Source: Celerinatantimonas yamalensis
Lineage (GTDB): Bacteria; Pseudomonadota; Gammaproteobacteria; Enterobacterales; Celerinatantimonadaceae
Reading direction: 5' to 3'
NCBI RefSeq assembly: GCF_046054155.1
Contig: NZ_JBEQCT010000001.1
Span: forward strand, 434,001 to 498,000
Length of the DNA stretch: 64,000 nt
In this document: positions 17,464 through 26,063 of the stretch, one piece after another
Layout: each line of letters opens with the position of its first letter
Numbering within the stretch: position 1 is the first letter of the stretch
The notes under the pieces: generated by a model
What the model was told of the DNA's origin: nothing
Databases searched by the model: none
What the model saw: only the letters and a program-made list of their open reading frames with translations
Made by a program: the position numbers and the translations under genes

Positions 17464-17785
17464 ACTAAGTTCCTCAATTAAAACGGTGTTATTTTGCAAG
17501 AAAACATTTCTGTTAATGAACGATATCGGTTACTTCGTTGTGTAATTATTTTTATTAAACAATGCATTGACAGTATCTTGTTTCACCATTACTACGATCA
17601 TCCATTGTTCTACTCAACCCGAATACCGTTAAATCCTAAGCAAGTAGCATGACAACTTTACGCTGAAGATATTGGCGGAGTTAAATTGATATATACAACT
17701 TATCGATGATAATGCTAAACAGTTATTGAAGCAGCGGAACAACACTAAAAAAATAGTTAAATATTCTTAAAAATATAAAATAATC

Positions 17786-17798
17786 AGATTAATAATCT
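17786..17798. promoter_or_regulatory. AGATTA-A-TAATCT palindrome, candidate operator for dgcN/alr
   Basis: A perfect 6+1+6 palindrome lies in the 741-bp gap between divergent dgcN and alr. The same half-sites recur as TAATCT at 18029-18034 and AGATTA at 18053-18058. I know no named regulator for this site. The rest of the gap is very AT-rich, up to about 18060, and holds no further gene apart from the small frame listed next. Confidence 0.4.
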
Positions 17799-18041
17799 AA
17801 ATTAATTTTATGAATTTATAGTCAGTATTTAAACATATATATTCTTTGTAACATGACTCTGACAAATTTATAGCACTAATCTAGTGCAATAGTCAGATAA
17901 ATGGGTTTTATTTTGGTGCAATCTGTTCTTTTTGTGATCAGTTTATTGTTTTTTGAGTAAACATTTCATTTAAATCATATGAAATATACTGATAAGGGAT
18001 ACAATTTTTAAAAAAATAATTGGATAAATAATCTAATTTTA

Positions 18042-18149
18042 ATGAAAATATCAGATTATTTACCTATTGATGTAGAAAGCTGGTTTGATGGTGGAAGATT
18101 GGCTTGTGAATTGCGTAATAAATTACCAGCGTATTCTGCTATACAATAA
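18042..18149 (+). CDS. Possible 35-codon leader peptide upstream of alr
   Basis: A short frame, ATG at 18042 to TAA at 18147-18149, encodes a 35-residue peptide beginning MKISDYLPIDVESWFDGGRL, with composition like real protein in an otherwise AT-rich spacer. No clear ribosome site precedes it. Its last codons enter the left arm of the hairpin at 18134-18165, and alr begins 55 bp after its stop. It could be a leader peptide, a decayed gene end or chance. Confidence 0.25.
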   Translation: MKISDYLPIDVESWFDGGRLACELRNKLPAYSAIQ

Positions 18150-18165
18150 CTATTAAATAGCAGAA
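18134..18165 (+). promoter_or_regulatory. Hairpin in the alr leader
   Basis: TTCTGCTAT (18134-18142) pairs perfectly with ATAGCAGAA (18157-18165) around a 14-base loop, 39 bp before the alr start. No U-run follows, so it is not a simple terminator. It may affect alr mRNA stability or translation. Confidence 0.35.
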
Positions 18166-18204
18166 AATATCTATTCATTGCACATGAGTGTGTACGGAGT
18201 TTAA

Positions 18205-19293
18205 ATGATCACAGCTGAGGCCGTTATCGATCTGGCGGCGTTAAAACATAACATTAAGGTGCTCTCGATGCACCAGCCTCATAGTAAGATGATTGCAGTC
18301 GTGAAAGGGAATGCGTATGGACATGGCGGTAGTCATGTTGCTCACGCATTAAGCTCATTTGTGGATAGCTTTGCTGTAGCGCGTTTTGATGAGGCTTGCC
18401 AACTCCGTGAATATGGTATAACACAACCGATCGTGTTGCTGGAAGGGTGTTTTGATCAAACAGAAACTCAAGAAGCAGCTCGATTAGGCTTTCAACCTGT
18501 TGTGCAAAATGATCAGCAGATCCATTGGTTGGAACAACTCGATGGGCAGTATCGGATAAATCTGTGGTTAAAAGTAGATACCGGAATGCATCGTTTAGGG
18601 TTTCACCTTGAACAAGTTCGCAGTCGGCATCAACACCTCTGTAAGCTTCCAGTTATGGATCAATATGTGGGGTTTGTGAGCCATCTTAGCTGTGCTGATG
18701 AAAGTGGTAATATACAAACTGACCGCCAGTTACAACGTTTTAACCATGTCACGGAAGGGCTAGTTGGCCCCCGTTCGCTGGCTAACTCCGCGGCGTTACT
18801 GACTCGTCCTGATATTTGTTTTGACAAAGCGCGACCAGGAATTGCTTTATATGGTGTAACGCCGTTTGCGGGGCATTGTGGTGAGGAGAATGGGCTTAAA
18901 GCTGTTATGACACTGCGCTCAAAATTAATTGCGATTCGCACTCATCAGTGCGGAGAACCCGTCGGTTACAGCGGACTTTGGCATGCTTCTCGTGAGACGA
19001 TGATAGGGGTTGTTGCAATGGGTTATGGTGATGGTTATCCGCGAACAATGCCTACGGGGACACCCATTCAAGTGAATGGTCGCATTGTTCCTTTGGTTGG
19101 CCGCGTTTCGATGGATATGTTAACTGTTGATTTAGGTCCTGATGCATCTGATCATATCGGTGATGAAGTGATTTTGTGGGGGCCGACTAACCCTGTTGAG
19201 CCGATTGCTGAACGGGTGGGTACAATTGGATATGAATTACTCATTCAGTTAACAAACCGCGTGAAGCGTAGCTATATTAATGGTTGTTCTTAA
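18205..19293 (+). CDS. alr: Alanine racemase
   Basis: The 362-residue PLP enzyme interconverts L- and D-alanine for peptidoglycan synthesis or for D-alanine use. Lys34 in VVKGNAYGHG is the cofactor lysine (the usual motif is VKANAYGHG, here with Gly at the Ala position), and Tyr255 in PVGYSG is the second catalytic base. DTGMHRLGF, the SMDMLTVDLG segment and the terminal NRVKR agree with the family. ACGGAG precedes the ATG. It is divergent from the dgcN operon and overlaps the end of greB by 17 bp convergently. With the neighbouring aminotransferase it could serve D-alanine catabolism as well as cell-wall supply. Confidence 0.94.
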   Translation: MITAEAVIDLAALKHNIKVLSMHQPHSKMIAVVKGNAYGHGGSHVAHALSSFVDSFAVARFDEACQLREYGITQPIVLLEGCFDQTETQEAARLGFQPVVQNDQQIHWLEQLDGQYRINLWLKVDTGMHRLGFHLEQVRSRHQHLCKLPVMDQYVGFVSHLSCADESGNIQTDRQLQRFNHVTEGLVGPRSLANSAALLTRPDICFDKARPGIALYGVTPFAGHCGEENGLKAVMTLRSKLIAIRTHQCGEPVGYSGLWHASRETMIGVVAMGYGDGYPRTMPTGTPIQVNGRIVPLVGRVSMDMLTVDLGPDASDHIGDEVILWGPTNPVEPIAERVGTIGYELLIQLTNRVKRSYINGCS

Positions 19294-19783
19294 TCGATGT
19301 TTCAGCATCAACCTGACTGTAACGAATGAGATTAATAAACCAGAGCTTTATGCCATCAGGGGTGCTCACTTCGACTTCATCATCCACCTGCTTTTTCAGT
19401 AGTGCTTTGGCCATTGGAGAATCAATTGAAATATAGTCTTTTCGCTCATAAATTTCATCGGAACCGACAATGCGAAAGCGTTTGATATCTCCTTGTTCAT
19501 TTTCAATTTCAACCCAAGCACCAAAAAAAACGTGACCATCTTGTTGGGGGGAATAATCCACGATAGTGAGATCAAAAAGTCGCTTACGTAAATACCGTAT
19601 GCGTCGATCGATTTGTCTCAGTAAGCGTTTGTTTTGTGTGTAGTCGGCGTTTTCGGAGCGATCTCCAAGGCTAGCTGCCCAACTCACAATTTTGGTGATT
19701 TCAGGACGTTTTTTCTGCCATAAGTAATCATGTTCTTCTTTGAGTTGATTATATCCGCCGCGGGTAATGAGTTTGGCATTCAT
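19277..19783 (-). CDS. greB: Transcription elongation factor GreB
   Basis: The 168-residue factor rescues backtracked RNA polymerase by stimulating transcript cleavage. The N-terminal coiled coil carries LGDRSENADYTQNKRLLRQIDRR with the acidic tip (D and E of DRSENADY), and the C-terminal FKBP-like domain has VDYSPQQDG, FFGAWVEIEN and DYISIDSPMAKALL. These are closer to GreB than to GreA. A GTG three codons upstream (19792) is a possible alternative start with an AAGG at 4-base spacing; the ATG at 19783 matches the family start. It converges with alr. The upstream stretch 19784-20134 shows no gene. Confidence 0.95.
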   Translation of the reverse strand: MNAKLITRGGYNQLKEEHDYLWQKKRPEITKIVSWAASLGDRSENADYTQNKRLLRQIDRRIRYLRKRLFDLTIVDYSPQQDGHVFFGAWVEIENEQGDIKRFRIVGSDEIYERKDYISIDSPMAKALLKKQVDDEVEVSTPDGIKLWFINLIRYSQVDAETSIKNNH

Positions 19784-20134
19784 ATGTATCACTTAACCTT
19801 GTTAACCATAGCTTGGTTATGCTTTGTGGCTGAGCATAACCATAACATTATGCTCATATTCGAAACAATCTATCGATGACTATATGTAAGAATGGACGGC
19901 AGTCAAGGACCATAAGGATACAGTAAGGTTATATCGCCAACATCTTGAAGGGCGCTGATTACACAAAAATAGTCAACTTCTCGGTGGATAAATCCATTCA
20001 AGCTATTGAAGTGAATCGGTAATGAGAATACGGAAAATCGAGCAGTTCCATAAAAATTAGTAAGAGCAGAGAACTCTTGTGTGGCCGCCGGCTAAAATTA
20101 AAAACATTGGTTTTAATGAACTAAATACACAATC

Positions 20135-20168
20135 TTAAAAAATAGGAATAAAGGGTCACTTCATTCCT
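20135..20168 (-). terminator. Terminator of the gamma-glutamylcyclotransferase-like gene
   Basis: On the minus strand AGGAAT pairs with ATTCCT (20144-20149 and 20163-20168), followed by ATTTTTT, 33 bp after the stop codon. Confidence 0.65.
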
Positions 20169-20201
20169 AATCTCTGTTTTATTATGCCGCAGTGTCAACC
20201 G

Positions 20202-20609
20202 CTATGCGGGTTCACCAATCACCTTATTAGTAGAGACAGTTGTCTTTATTGGATGCTGATATACTCCCGCGAGAGCGGCATATCCTTCACTCATGACATA
20301 CAGCCAAGTATTGCCAAATTTAGGAATATTGCACTGGATCCGGTCATATACTGTTGGATAACGCAGCAAAGAGTCGAATTGCTGTAGTTCTTCACCTGTT
20401 ATGGTATAAACATCAATAGGTAACGGCTCTTGGCCATCCTTTATAGCAACAGGTATATCGCCATATTGGTACAGTTTAAACTGCGCAGGTGTATGGAAGC
20501 TACCTTGAAAATTAGTCTGGTTAAGCGGTGGATAGGTATAACCAGAAGCAGATTTTAAGGGACCGTAAATAGCAACGTTCACATAACGTTTTACTGGCGT
20601 CACTTGCAT
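20202..20609 (-). CDS. Gamma-glutamylcyclotransferase-like (AIG2/GGCT fold) protein
   Basis: This 135-residue soluble protein begins with VNVAIYGPLKSASGY, resembling the Y-G-S/T-L substrate loop of the GGCT fold. It later has DVYTITGEELQQFDSLLRYPTVYDRIQ, similar to the E-V-Y-E-(V)-x(5)-LDALEGYP stretch of the family. The usual catalytic Glu before the second strand is not plainly present (IDVYTI instead of AEVYEV), so activity is uncertain. GAAGG lies about 9 bases before the ATG at 20609; an in-frame TTG two codons upstream is less likely. It is a single gene with its own terminator. The function could be gamma-glutamylamine or glutathione-related cyclisation. Confidence 0.65.
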   Translation of the reverse strand: MQVTPVKRYVNVAIYGPLKSASGYTYPPLNQTNFQGSFHTPAQFKLYQYGDIPVAIKDGQEPLPIDVYTITGEELQQFDSLLRYPTVYDRIQCNIPKFGNTWLYVMSEGYAALAGVYQHPIKTTVSTNKVIGEPA

Positions 20610-20840
20610 AATCAACTACCTTCTTTGATGTATTATATGTTTGAATATATTCACTAAGGGCCGTGATAGCCCGCTATTATCTATAATTATCGTAGAGGTT
20701 TGAATCGCTTATATTTGAACGACCCGCGAATTATGATCTACAAACTGTACGATAAAAATTTAGTTTAAATGTTCGATTGAATCGCAATTCGAGCATTGAT
20801 AGCACAGAATGACGATTCAATCACAGTCAGGCCGATCTAT

Positions 20841-21779
20841 TTATTCAAACGTAGGCATACATTGAATATCAATGATTGCCCCTTTGTACTGAATCACTGT
20901 TCCGGCTAAACGATGTCCCCACATTGCTGCTGTTGTTGGATCTTTACCTAATACAGTGGCGGCCATAAAACCTGCTCCAAATGAATCACCAGCAGCGGTT
21001 GTATCGACAATCCGTTCTTTTTCGATAAACGTCGCAGGTACAATATACTGCTCATCTTCTACATAAATATGACAAGGCTCTGCACCCATTTTCATGACCA
21101 CGGTTTGCACGCCGAAAGCACGGGTACGGACCAGACATTCATCCATAGTATGCTCGCCGTACAGCGCCAGTTCATCATCAAAAGTCAGCAAAGCTAGATC
21201 GGTCAATTGCAACATCTGTTGGTAAAGCTGCTGGGCTTGAGTTGGACTTTGCCACAGGGCAGGGCGATAGTTATTATCAAAGACGATGGTTTTTCCTGCA
21301 GCCTTTGCTTTGGTGAGTGCTTCAAACAAGTGCGTTCGGCTTGTTGGCGTTAAAATTGCGAGAGATATTCCACTAAGATAAATGAGATCAAACTGGGCGA
21401 GTGCATCAATAATTTTAGAAGAATTTGCTTGTTCTAAACAAAATTTAGCAGCAGCATCGTTGCGCCAATAACGAAAATGGCGTTCACCATTATTGTCAGT
21501 TTCAATTAAATAAAGCCCTGGCAATTTGTTGGGTAGACGCTGTACAAACTGTGTATCGATCCCCTCATTTTGCCAGCTATCGATCATCTCTTGACTGAGA
21601 TTATCTTCGCCAAGACCCGTGATATAGCTAATAGCCACATCTGCGTGTCGTGTTAGCCTAGATAAGTAAACAGCTGTATTTAATGTATCACCACCGAATT
21701 TCCTGCTCAATAAACCAGATGGCTGCTGTTGCAGTTCGACCATGCACTCGCCGAGTATGGCTATCTGCAATTGACTCAT
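20841..21779 (-). CDS. kdgK: 2-keto-3-deoxygluconate kinase
   Basis: A 312-residue PfkB-family kinase that phosphorylates 2-keto-3-deoxygluconate to KDPG, feeding the Entner-Doudoroff pathway. The N-terminal AILGECMVELQ, FGGDTLNTAVYLSRL and ERHFRYWRNDAAAKF segments match KdgK closely, and the C-terminal DTTAAGDSFGAGF is the PfkB signature holding the catalytic Asp. AGGAG lies 5 bases before the ATG at 21779; a GTG two codons upstream overlaps that site and is unlikely. The gene stands alone. Its product KDPG is the HexR effector, which links it functionally to hexR at 4686. Confidence 0.92.
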   Translation of the reverse strand: MSQLQIAILGECMVELQQQPSGLLSRKFGGDTLNTAVYLSRLTRHADVAISYITGLGEDNLSQEMIDSWQNEGIDTQFVQRLPNKLPGLYLIETDNNGERHFRYWRNDAAAKFCLEQANSSKIIDALAQFDLIYLSGISLAILTPTSRTHLFEALTKAKAAGKTIVFDNNYRPALWQSPTQAQQLYQQMLQLTDLALLTFDDELALYGEHTMDECLVRTRAFGVQTVVMKMGAEPCHIYVEDEQYIVPATFIEKERIVDTTAAGDSFGAGFMAATVLGKDPTTAAMWGHRLAGTVIQYKGAIIDIQCMPTFE

Positions 21780-21984
21780 GATCACTCCTAATAATGCTAA
21801 GCTGGGTAAAGTGGCTGAATAAAGAGCCGATTAATTGCAATACCATATCGCATACTAATCATCAATATATTGATTCAGCGCTATTTCTCATCAATTCTGA
21901 ATGAGGATTTGAAAAAATAGAAACATTATTTTAATTATATCCTTAGCGCTGATATGATCCTAGTTTTTCTTTAGTGTGTCAATA

Positions 21985-22481
21985 TGGGGGTTGTAAGCCC
22001 AAAATCGCGAAATTTCCCAGTTCCGCATCTACGCTGAAAAAACGCACTTCTTAGGGTAGCCCCAACACTCTTATTGCCAGCCTCTATTTGAATAAAGGGT
22101 TGTGCGCCCACCGAGCGCCATGGGAGTCGGCAGCACAATGAAAGTTAGGCATGATAGATAGCCCCTCCAGCACGGCGACAACATACTGCTAAACGAAATC
22201 GAATCTTCTGAGCCATACAAATCTGCACTGAAGCAGCAGAGGAAACATAAAAGATTTGAGAATAGCTTGAAAGGCTGGTGTGTAGCCAGGTAAATGGCGC
22301 TAGATTTATTGCGAAGAATCTCGTCAGCGGCATGGTAGCATCTGCATTTTCTGAGACACTACACATTCCGCGACAAACGTCACCTGATTGACTTAAAGGC
22401 CATCTTGGCGAGGATTGATTGGGAATAACGCGTTAAATTGAGACCTGCGGGAAATTTTGCGGGTTTGGGCTTACAATCCCA
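21985..22481. mobile_element. Degenerate 497-bp element with ~33-bp terminal inverted repeats
   Basis: The left end starts TGGGGGTTGTAAGCCCAAA and the right end, read in reverse, TGGGATTGTAAGCCCAAA. The match continues through a shared AAATTTCCC for about 33 bp. Both ends abut a TA dinucleotide (21983-21984 and 22482-22483), consistent with TA target duplication as in IS630/Tc1-type elements. No frame long enough for a transposase exists, and short plus-strand frames are interrupted by stops. It is therefore either a MITE-like non-autonomous element or an internally deleted insertion sequence. It lies between kdgK and the ygjV-like gene and accounts for most of that 747-bp gap. The family assignment is tentative. 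Confidence 0.65.
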
Positions 22482-22526
22482 TACAGCAGTGGTCTCATAA
22501 ACCTTAACCTTTGAGAGGAGTTGTGT

Positions 22527-23054
22527 GTGCTTGAGCATTTTCTTGGTCATTTTTGGGGGCAACTATTTGGATTTATTAGTTTTTCTTTAGGTATCGCGAG
22601 TTTTTGGCAAACAGATGACCGACGACTCAAATTAATTATGGTGCTTCTCAATATATGTAACACCATCCACTATGCATTTTTTGCCGCATTCACATCAATG
22701 GTAAGTTCGCTATTGTCTACTTTTCGAACGGCGTTGTCGATGCGTACGCGCTCTGGTTGGGTGGCGTTTTTGTTTATCGTGAGCAATTTAACGCTAGGCT
22801 TGTATATTGCTCAATCTTGGTCAGATTTATGGCCAGTTTTTGGAATGTGTATCGGTACTTATGCGTTATTTCGTTTAAAAGGTTTAACCATGCGTTTTGT
22901 CTTTTTGATTGGCTCTGGTTGTTGGTTAATAAACAATATTATAGTTGGCTCAATTGGCGGAACAATGTTAGAAATCATGATGTTGTTAATCAATTTGAGT
23001 ACGATGTTTCGAATCTTCAAAGCACGACAAGCAACAGTTCACGACTCGCAATAA
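22527..23054 (+). CDS. YgjV-family inner membrane protein
   Basis: A 175-residue integral membrane protein with about six hydrophobic segments: FGFISFSLGIASFW, LIMVLLNICNTIHYAFFAAF, VAFLFIVSNLTLGLYIA, LWPVFGMCIGTYALF, FVFLIGSGCWLINNIIVGS and MLEIMMLLINLSTMF. The NTIHY and GCWLINN features fit the Imp-YgjV family, of unknown function and distantly like PnuC/SWEET-type small transporters. AGAGGAG at 22514-22520 is 6 bases before a GTG at 22527, which I take as the start; an in-frame TTG at 22521 is too close to the ribosome site. It follows the inverted-repeat element directly. Confidence 0.8.
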   Translation: MLEHFLGHFWGQLFGFISFSLGIASFWQTDDRRLKLIMVLLNICNTIHYAFFAAFTSMVSSLLSTFRTALSMRTRSGWVAFLFIVSNLTLGLYIAQSWSDLWPVFGMCIGTYALFRLKGLTMRFVFLIGSGCWLINNIIVGSIGGTMLEIMMLLINLSTMFRIFKARQATVHDSQ

Positions 23055-23258
23055 ATGGCGGTTTTGTGTATTAGATGATGCTGAATCGGATTAATAAAAA
23101 AGTTGTTGTGATTTCAAAGATTCAAGCTCGCTAAATCAATAGGTTAAAACTTAATAATCAAACTGATTGGAAAATTCTATCTATCAAACTGCTGATTATG
23201 ATTATAATCAGTTTTGATGAGATCTCTCATCGGTCAACATCCAGTGAAGGAGGTCGTG

Positions 23259-23600
23259 ATGATTGGTTTATACCTCATGTTGTTAGGTGGCGCGTTGTTA
23301 ATCGGCTACTGGCGTTCACTTGGACGCTATACATTCGTTTTATTGATAGAAACAGATAAAGTTAGGATACTTAAGGGCCATGTTCCAGAATCTTTTTTAA
23401 CCTTGTGTCAAACGGTGTCTCGACTCACACCGGTAAAGCATCGCATTATTATTCGAGGTGACCGCCATGATGGTCAGTTACGATTGACATTTTCACGTGA
23501 AGTCGATGAGTGTATGCGACAACAACTGCGACATCAATTTCCTTACTCCGCATATGGGATTGCTCAACTTGACTGGCGCATACCAAGACGGCATGAATAA
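23259..23600 (+). CDS. DUF3634 family small membrane-anchored protein
   Basis: The 113-residue protein has one N-terminal transmembrane helix (LYLMLLGGALLIGYW) and a basic cytoplasmic part with FVLLIETDKVRILKGHVPESFL, HRIIIRGDRHDGQLRLTFS and a C-terminal LDWRIPRR. This pattern fits DUF3634, a family of Vibrio-like bacteria without known function. AAGGAGG at 23247-23253 lies 5 bases before the ATG at 23259, so the longer frame from 23214 is not used. Confidence 0.75.
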   Translation: MIGLYLMLLGGALLIGYWRSLGRYTFVLLIETDKVRILKGHVPESFLTLCQTVSRLTPVKHRIIIRGDRHDGQLRLTFSREVDECMRQQLRHQFPYSAYGIAQLDWRIPRRHE

Positions 23601-23672
23601 GATATTTCCGGAGAGAAGAATAATAGGTGACATAGATTAATAATTTAGGATTATCAGATGGCTGTAAAAATA

Positions 23673-23702
23673 CCAGCCATCAGCCGAAAGACTGATGGCT
23701 GG
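23673..23702. terminator. Bidirectional terminator between the DUF3634 gene and the chemoreceptor gene
   Basis: CCAGCCATCAG and CTGATGGCTGG form an 11-bp perfect stem with an 8-base loop. T-rich sequence follows on both strands (ATTTGTTT on plus, TATTTTTA on minus). Confidence 0.8.
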
Positions 23703-23708
23703 ATTTGT

Positions 23709-25781
23709 TTAGACGGTAAAGCGATTGACCAACTGGTGTTGTCTGCCCGCTATTTCTGCCATTGTTTGTCCTACTTGATGGGTTTGTTCAGTCCCTTGCG
23801 TTACTGCTTGGCTAATTTCTCGGATGCCGTTCACATTTTTACTAATCTCATTGGCTACCGCACTTTGTTGTTCAGCCGCACTAGCAATTTGCTCAGCCAT
23901 TTGCAAAATTTGCGTATTTGCCGCCGCAATATCGATGAGGGTGTCGTTGGTGCGAGAGACTTGCTCGCTGGTTTGGCGGGCAGCTAAATTCGCACCTTCA
24001 ATCGTTTCGACCACAGCGTGTGTTTCATTTTGCAACGTTTCAATCACCTGTTGAATTTCACCAACTGATGATTGCGTCCGGCCAGCTAGAGAACGGACTT
24101 CGTCAGCGACAACCGCAAACCCTCGACCTTGCTCACCAGCTCGCGCCGCTTCAATGGCGGCATTCAAGGCCAATAAGTTAGTTTGTTCTGCAATATTCTC
24201 GATCACAGATAAAATTTCGTTGATATTTTCACTTGTGGTCGCTAACTGTCCCATCCGTTCTTGTGAGGTCGAGAGCTGTTGATGAAGTCTATTCATCGCT
24301 TCTTGGGTGTCATCGGCGGCCTGTTGGCCTTTCTGTACTGATTGTTGTGCGTTGGCAACCGTCATGTTGGTTTGCTGCGTGTTATCAGCCACCTCTCGTG
24401 AGTTCATGGCCATCTCTTCAACGGCTGTTGCCACTTGGTCTACCTGTGCAAACTGCTGTTTCACGCTAGCGGCGGTTTTAGAGAGTAGCTGACTACTTTG
24501 GGTTGTTTGATCTTTCATTTCATCGACAGATTGGACTACATCCTTGATCAGTTGTCTTAATGAGCCAACAAACCGATTAAATGCATGGCTCAGCGCGCCA
24601 ATCTCATCTTTACTAGTAACTGGGATTTGGTAGGTTAAGTCAGCATCTCCAGTCGCAATTTTTTCTAATTCGTTACGTAATACATGCAAAGGTTTAACTA
24701 ATGGGCCAGAGAACCCCCATGTTAATGCTAGCATGACTAATGCAATCAATAGCCCGATCATGAATTGCTGTTGAAGTGCATTATTTGTACTAGATTCAAG
24801 TTTGCTTTGCATCATCTTACGTGCCTGAAGCACTTGTGATTGAGGGAGTTCAACAAGTATCCCCCAATGCAAATTTAATGAGGGTAGGGTGAGTGGGTAA
24901 AAACTAATAAACTGATTCGTTTCGTGATCCCAATGATTGACGATTTTCCCTGCTTTGATAAGTTCAGCCATATTCATCGTTGGCTGATAGTCGCTTGAGT
25001 CACGGCTAATTATATCTCCATCAGTGTTACTCAGCAATACATGTCCGGCACCTTTATATAAGGCACTATCCATGTCATTAATTAATTTATTAATTAATGA
25101 CATATTCAATCGAAGAGCAGTAACACCGACTATCTTATCTTTATCTTTTAACGGTAACGATAACCAAAAACCCGCAGGAGTTTTTCCATCTTCAGCTAAT
25201 TGACGACTGAAACAAGCTTGACCTGTAGTCATACCACATAAAATGGGGGCACTGACCGCTTTATCGTTGAGCTCATCAACTGTTAACGGTTTATGTACTA
25301 ATTTACCATCTTGCTTGAGCCAGCGGGATGAAAACTGGCCATTACCGTTACTCCCCAAATAAGTTGAGCCTAAGTAACTGATGTCGTCTTCTCCCAAGCC
25401 ACCTGGTTTAAAGACAGTTGTGATCGATGATGCATCAGAATCACTTTGCAATTGCGCCCTAAGCATTGCAACTATAGATGAGCGCAAGTTTGACCCTGGG
25501 AGATAATTCTTTAATGTATTTTCTTTTGCCGAAATAATCTGGGTTGATAATAAACCTAATTGATTTTTGCGACTGTCTAGAGCATTTTTGATTTGGCGTA
25601 TGCGACCTAGCAGCTCCGTGTCGACCAGCTTTTGTGCATCACTCTTTAAAATACCACCTACTTGAGAGGTAATCAGATTGCGGGTATGGTGTGATGAATA
25701 AGTTGTTGACGCCATTAACAACAAAATAGTTAACAGCAATGTAGCGCCAGTAAATATCGTCAATTTCCAGCGAAAAGACAT
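23709..25781 (-). CDS. Methyl-accepting chemotaxis protein with a large Cache sensor
   Basis: A 690-residue chemoreceptor. TM1 is at about residues 7-28 and a large periplasmic sensor extends to about 340, probably a double Cache domain (GFWLSLPLKDKDKIVGVTALRLNMS, GHVLLSNTDGDIISRDS). TM2 follows at about 345-362 (FMIGLLIALVMLALTWGF), then a HAMP domain and a signalling coiled coil with the AEQTNLLALNAAIEAARAG tip. The sensor contains two cysteines (LCGMTTGQACF) that could form a disulfide. AAGGA precedes the ATG at 8-base spacing. It is monocistronic with its own terminator. The ligand is unknown. It is related in its signalling half to the receptor at 2699 but has a different sensor. Confidence 0.94.
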   Translation of the reverse strand: MSFRWKLTIFTGATLLLTILLLMASTTYSSHHTRNLITSQVGGILKSDAQKLVDTELLGRIRQIKNALDSRKNQLGLLSTQIISAKENTLKNYLPGSNLRSSIVAMLRAQLQSDSDASSITTVFKPGGLGEDDISYLGSTYLGSNGNGQFSSRWLKQDGKLVHKPLTVDELNDKAVSAPILCGMTTGQACFSRQLAEDGKTPAGFWLSLPLKDKDKIVGVTALRLNMSLINKLINDMDSALYKGAGHVLLSNTDGDIISRDSSDYQPTMNMAELIKAGKIVNHWDHETNQFISFYPLTLPSLNLHWGILVELPQSQVLQARKMMQSKLESSTNNALQQQFMIGLLIALVMLALTWGFSGPLVKPLHVLRNELEKIATGDADLTYQIPVTSKDEIGALSHAFNRFVGSLRQLIKDVVQSVDEMKDQTTQSSQLLSKTAASVKQQFAQVDQVATAVEEMAMNSREVADNTQQTNMTVANAQQSVQKGQQAADDTQEAMNRLHQQLSTSQERMGQLATTSENINEILSVIENIAEQTNLLALNAAIEAARAGEQGRGFAVVADEVRSLAGRTQSSVGEIQQVIETLQNETHAVVETIEGANLAARQTSEQVSRTNDTLIDIAAANTQILQMAEQIASAAEQQSAVANEISKNVNGIREISQAVTQGTEQTHQVGQTMAEIAGRQHQLVNRFTV

Positions 25782-26063
25782 AACATATTCCTTTATTTCA
25801 TCCGATGACGAATTAGACTATATGAATTAACTCATTTCATCAATTATTACTAACCTTTTTAAGTCTTAATAACTGTTGTGTTATTTATTGACAATATATT
25901 GTTTTGAAAAATTTAGTTACTTAAGACGATAACACTGGGTGTGGTTGAGTTTAATACAGGATCGTATGGGATCGCATCACGTGACTAAAACGACTCGAGA
26001 GGTTGGCTCTGTCATAATCGAACGGTATTATGTTTAACTTTATTTCGCTGAAAATAATAGACT

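Noticed and set aside
22145..22366. 73-codon minus-strand frame inside the inverted-repeat element
   Set aside because: No transposase-like motif and no ribosome site. The opposite strand shows equally fragmentary frames, so neither is called.
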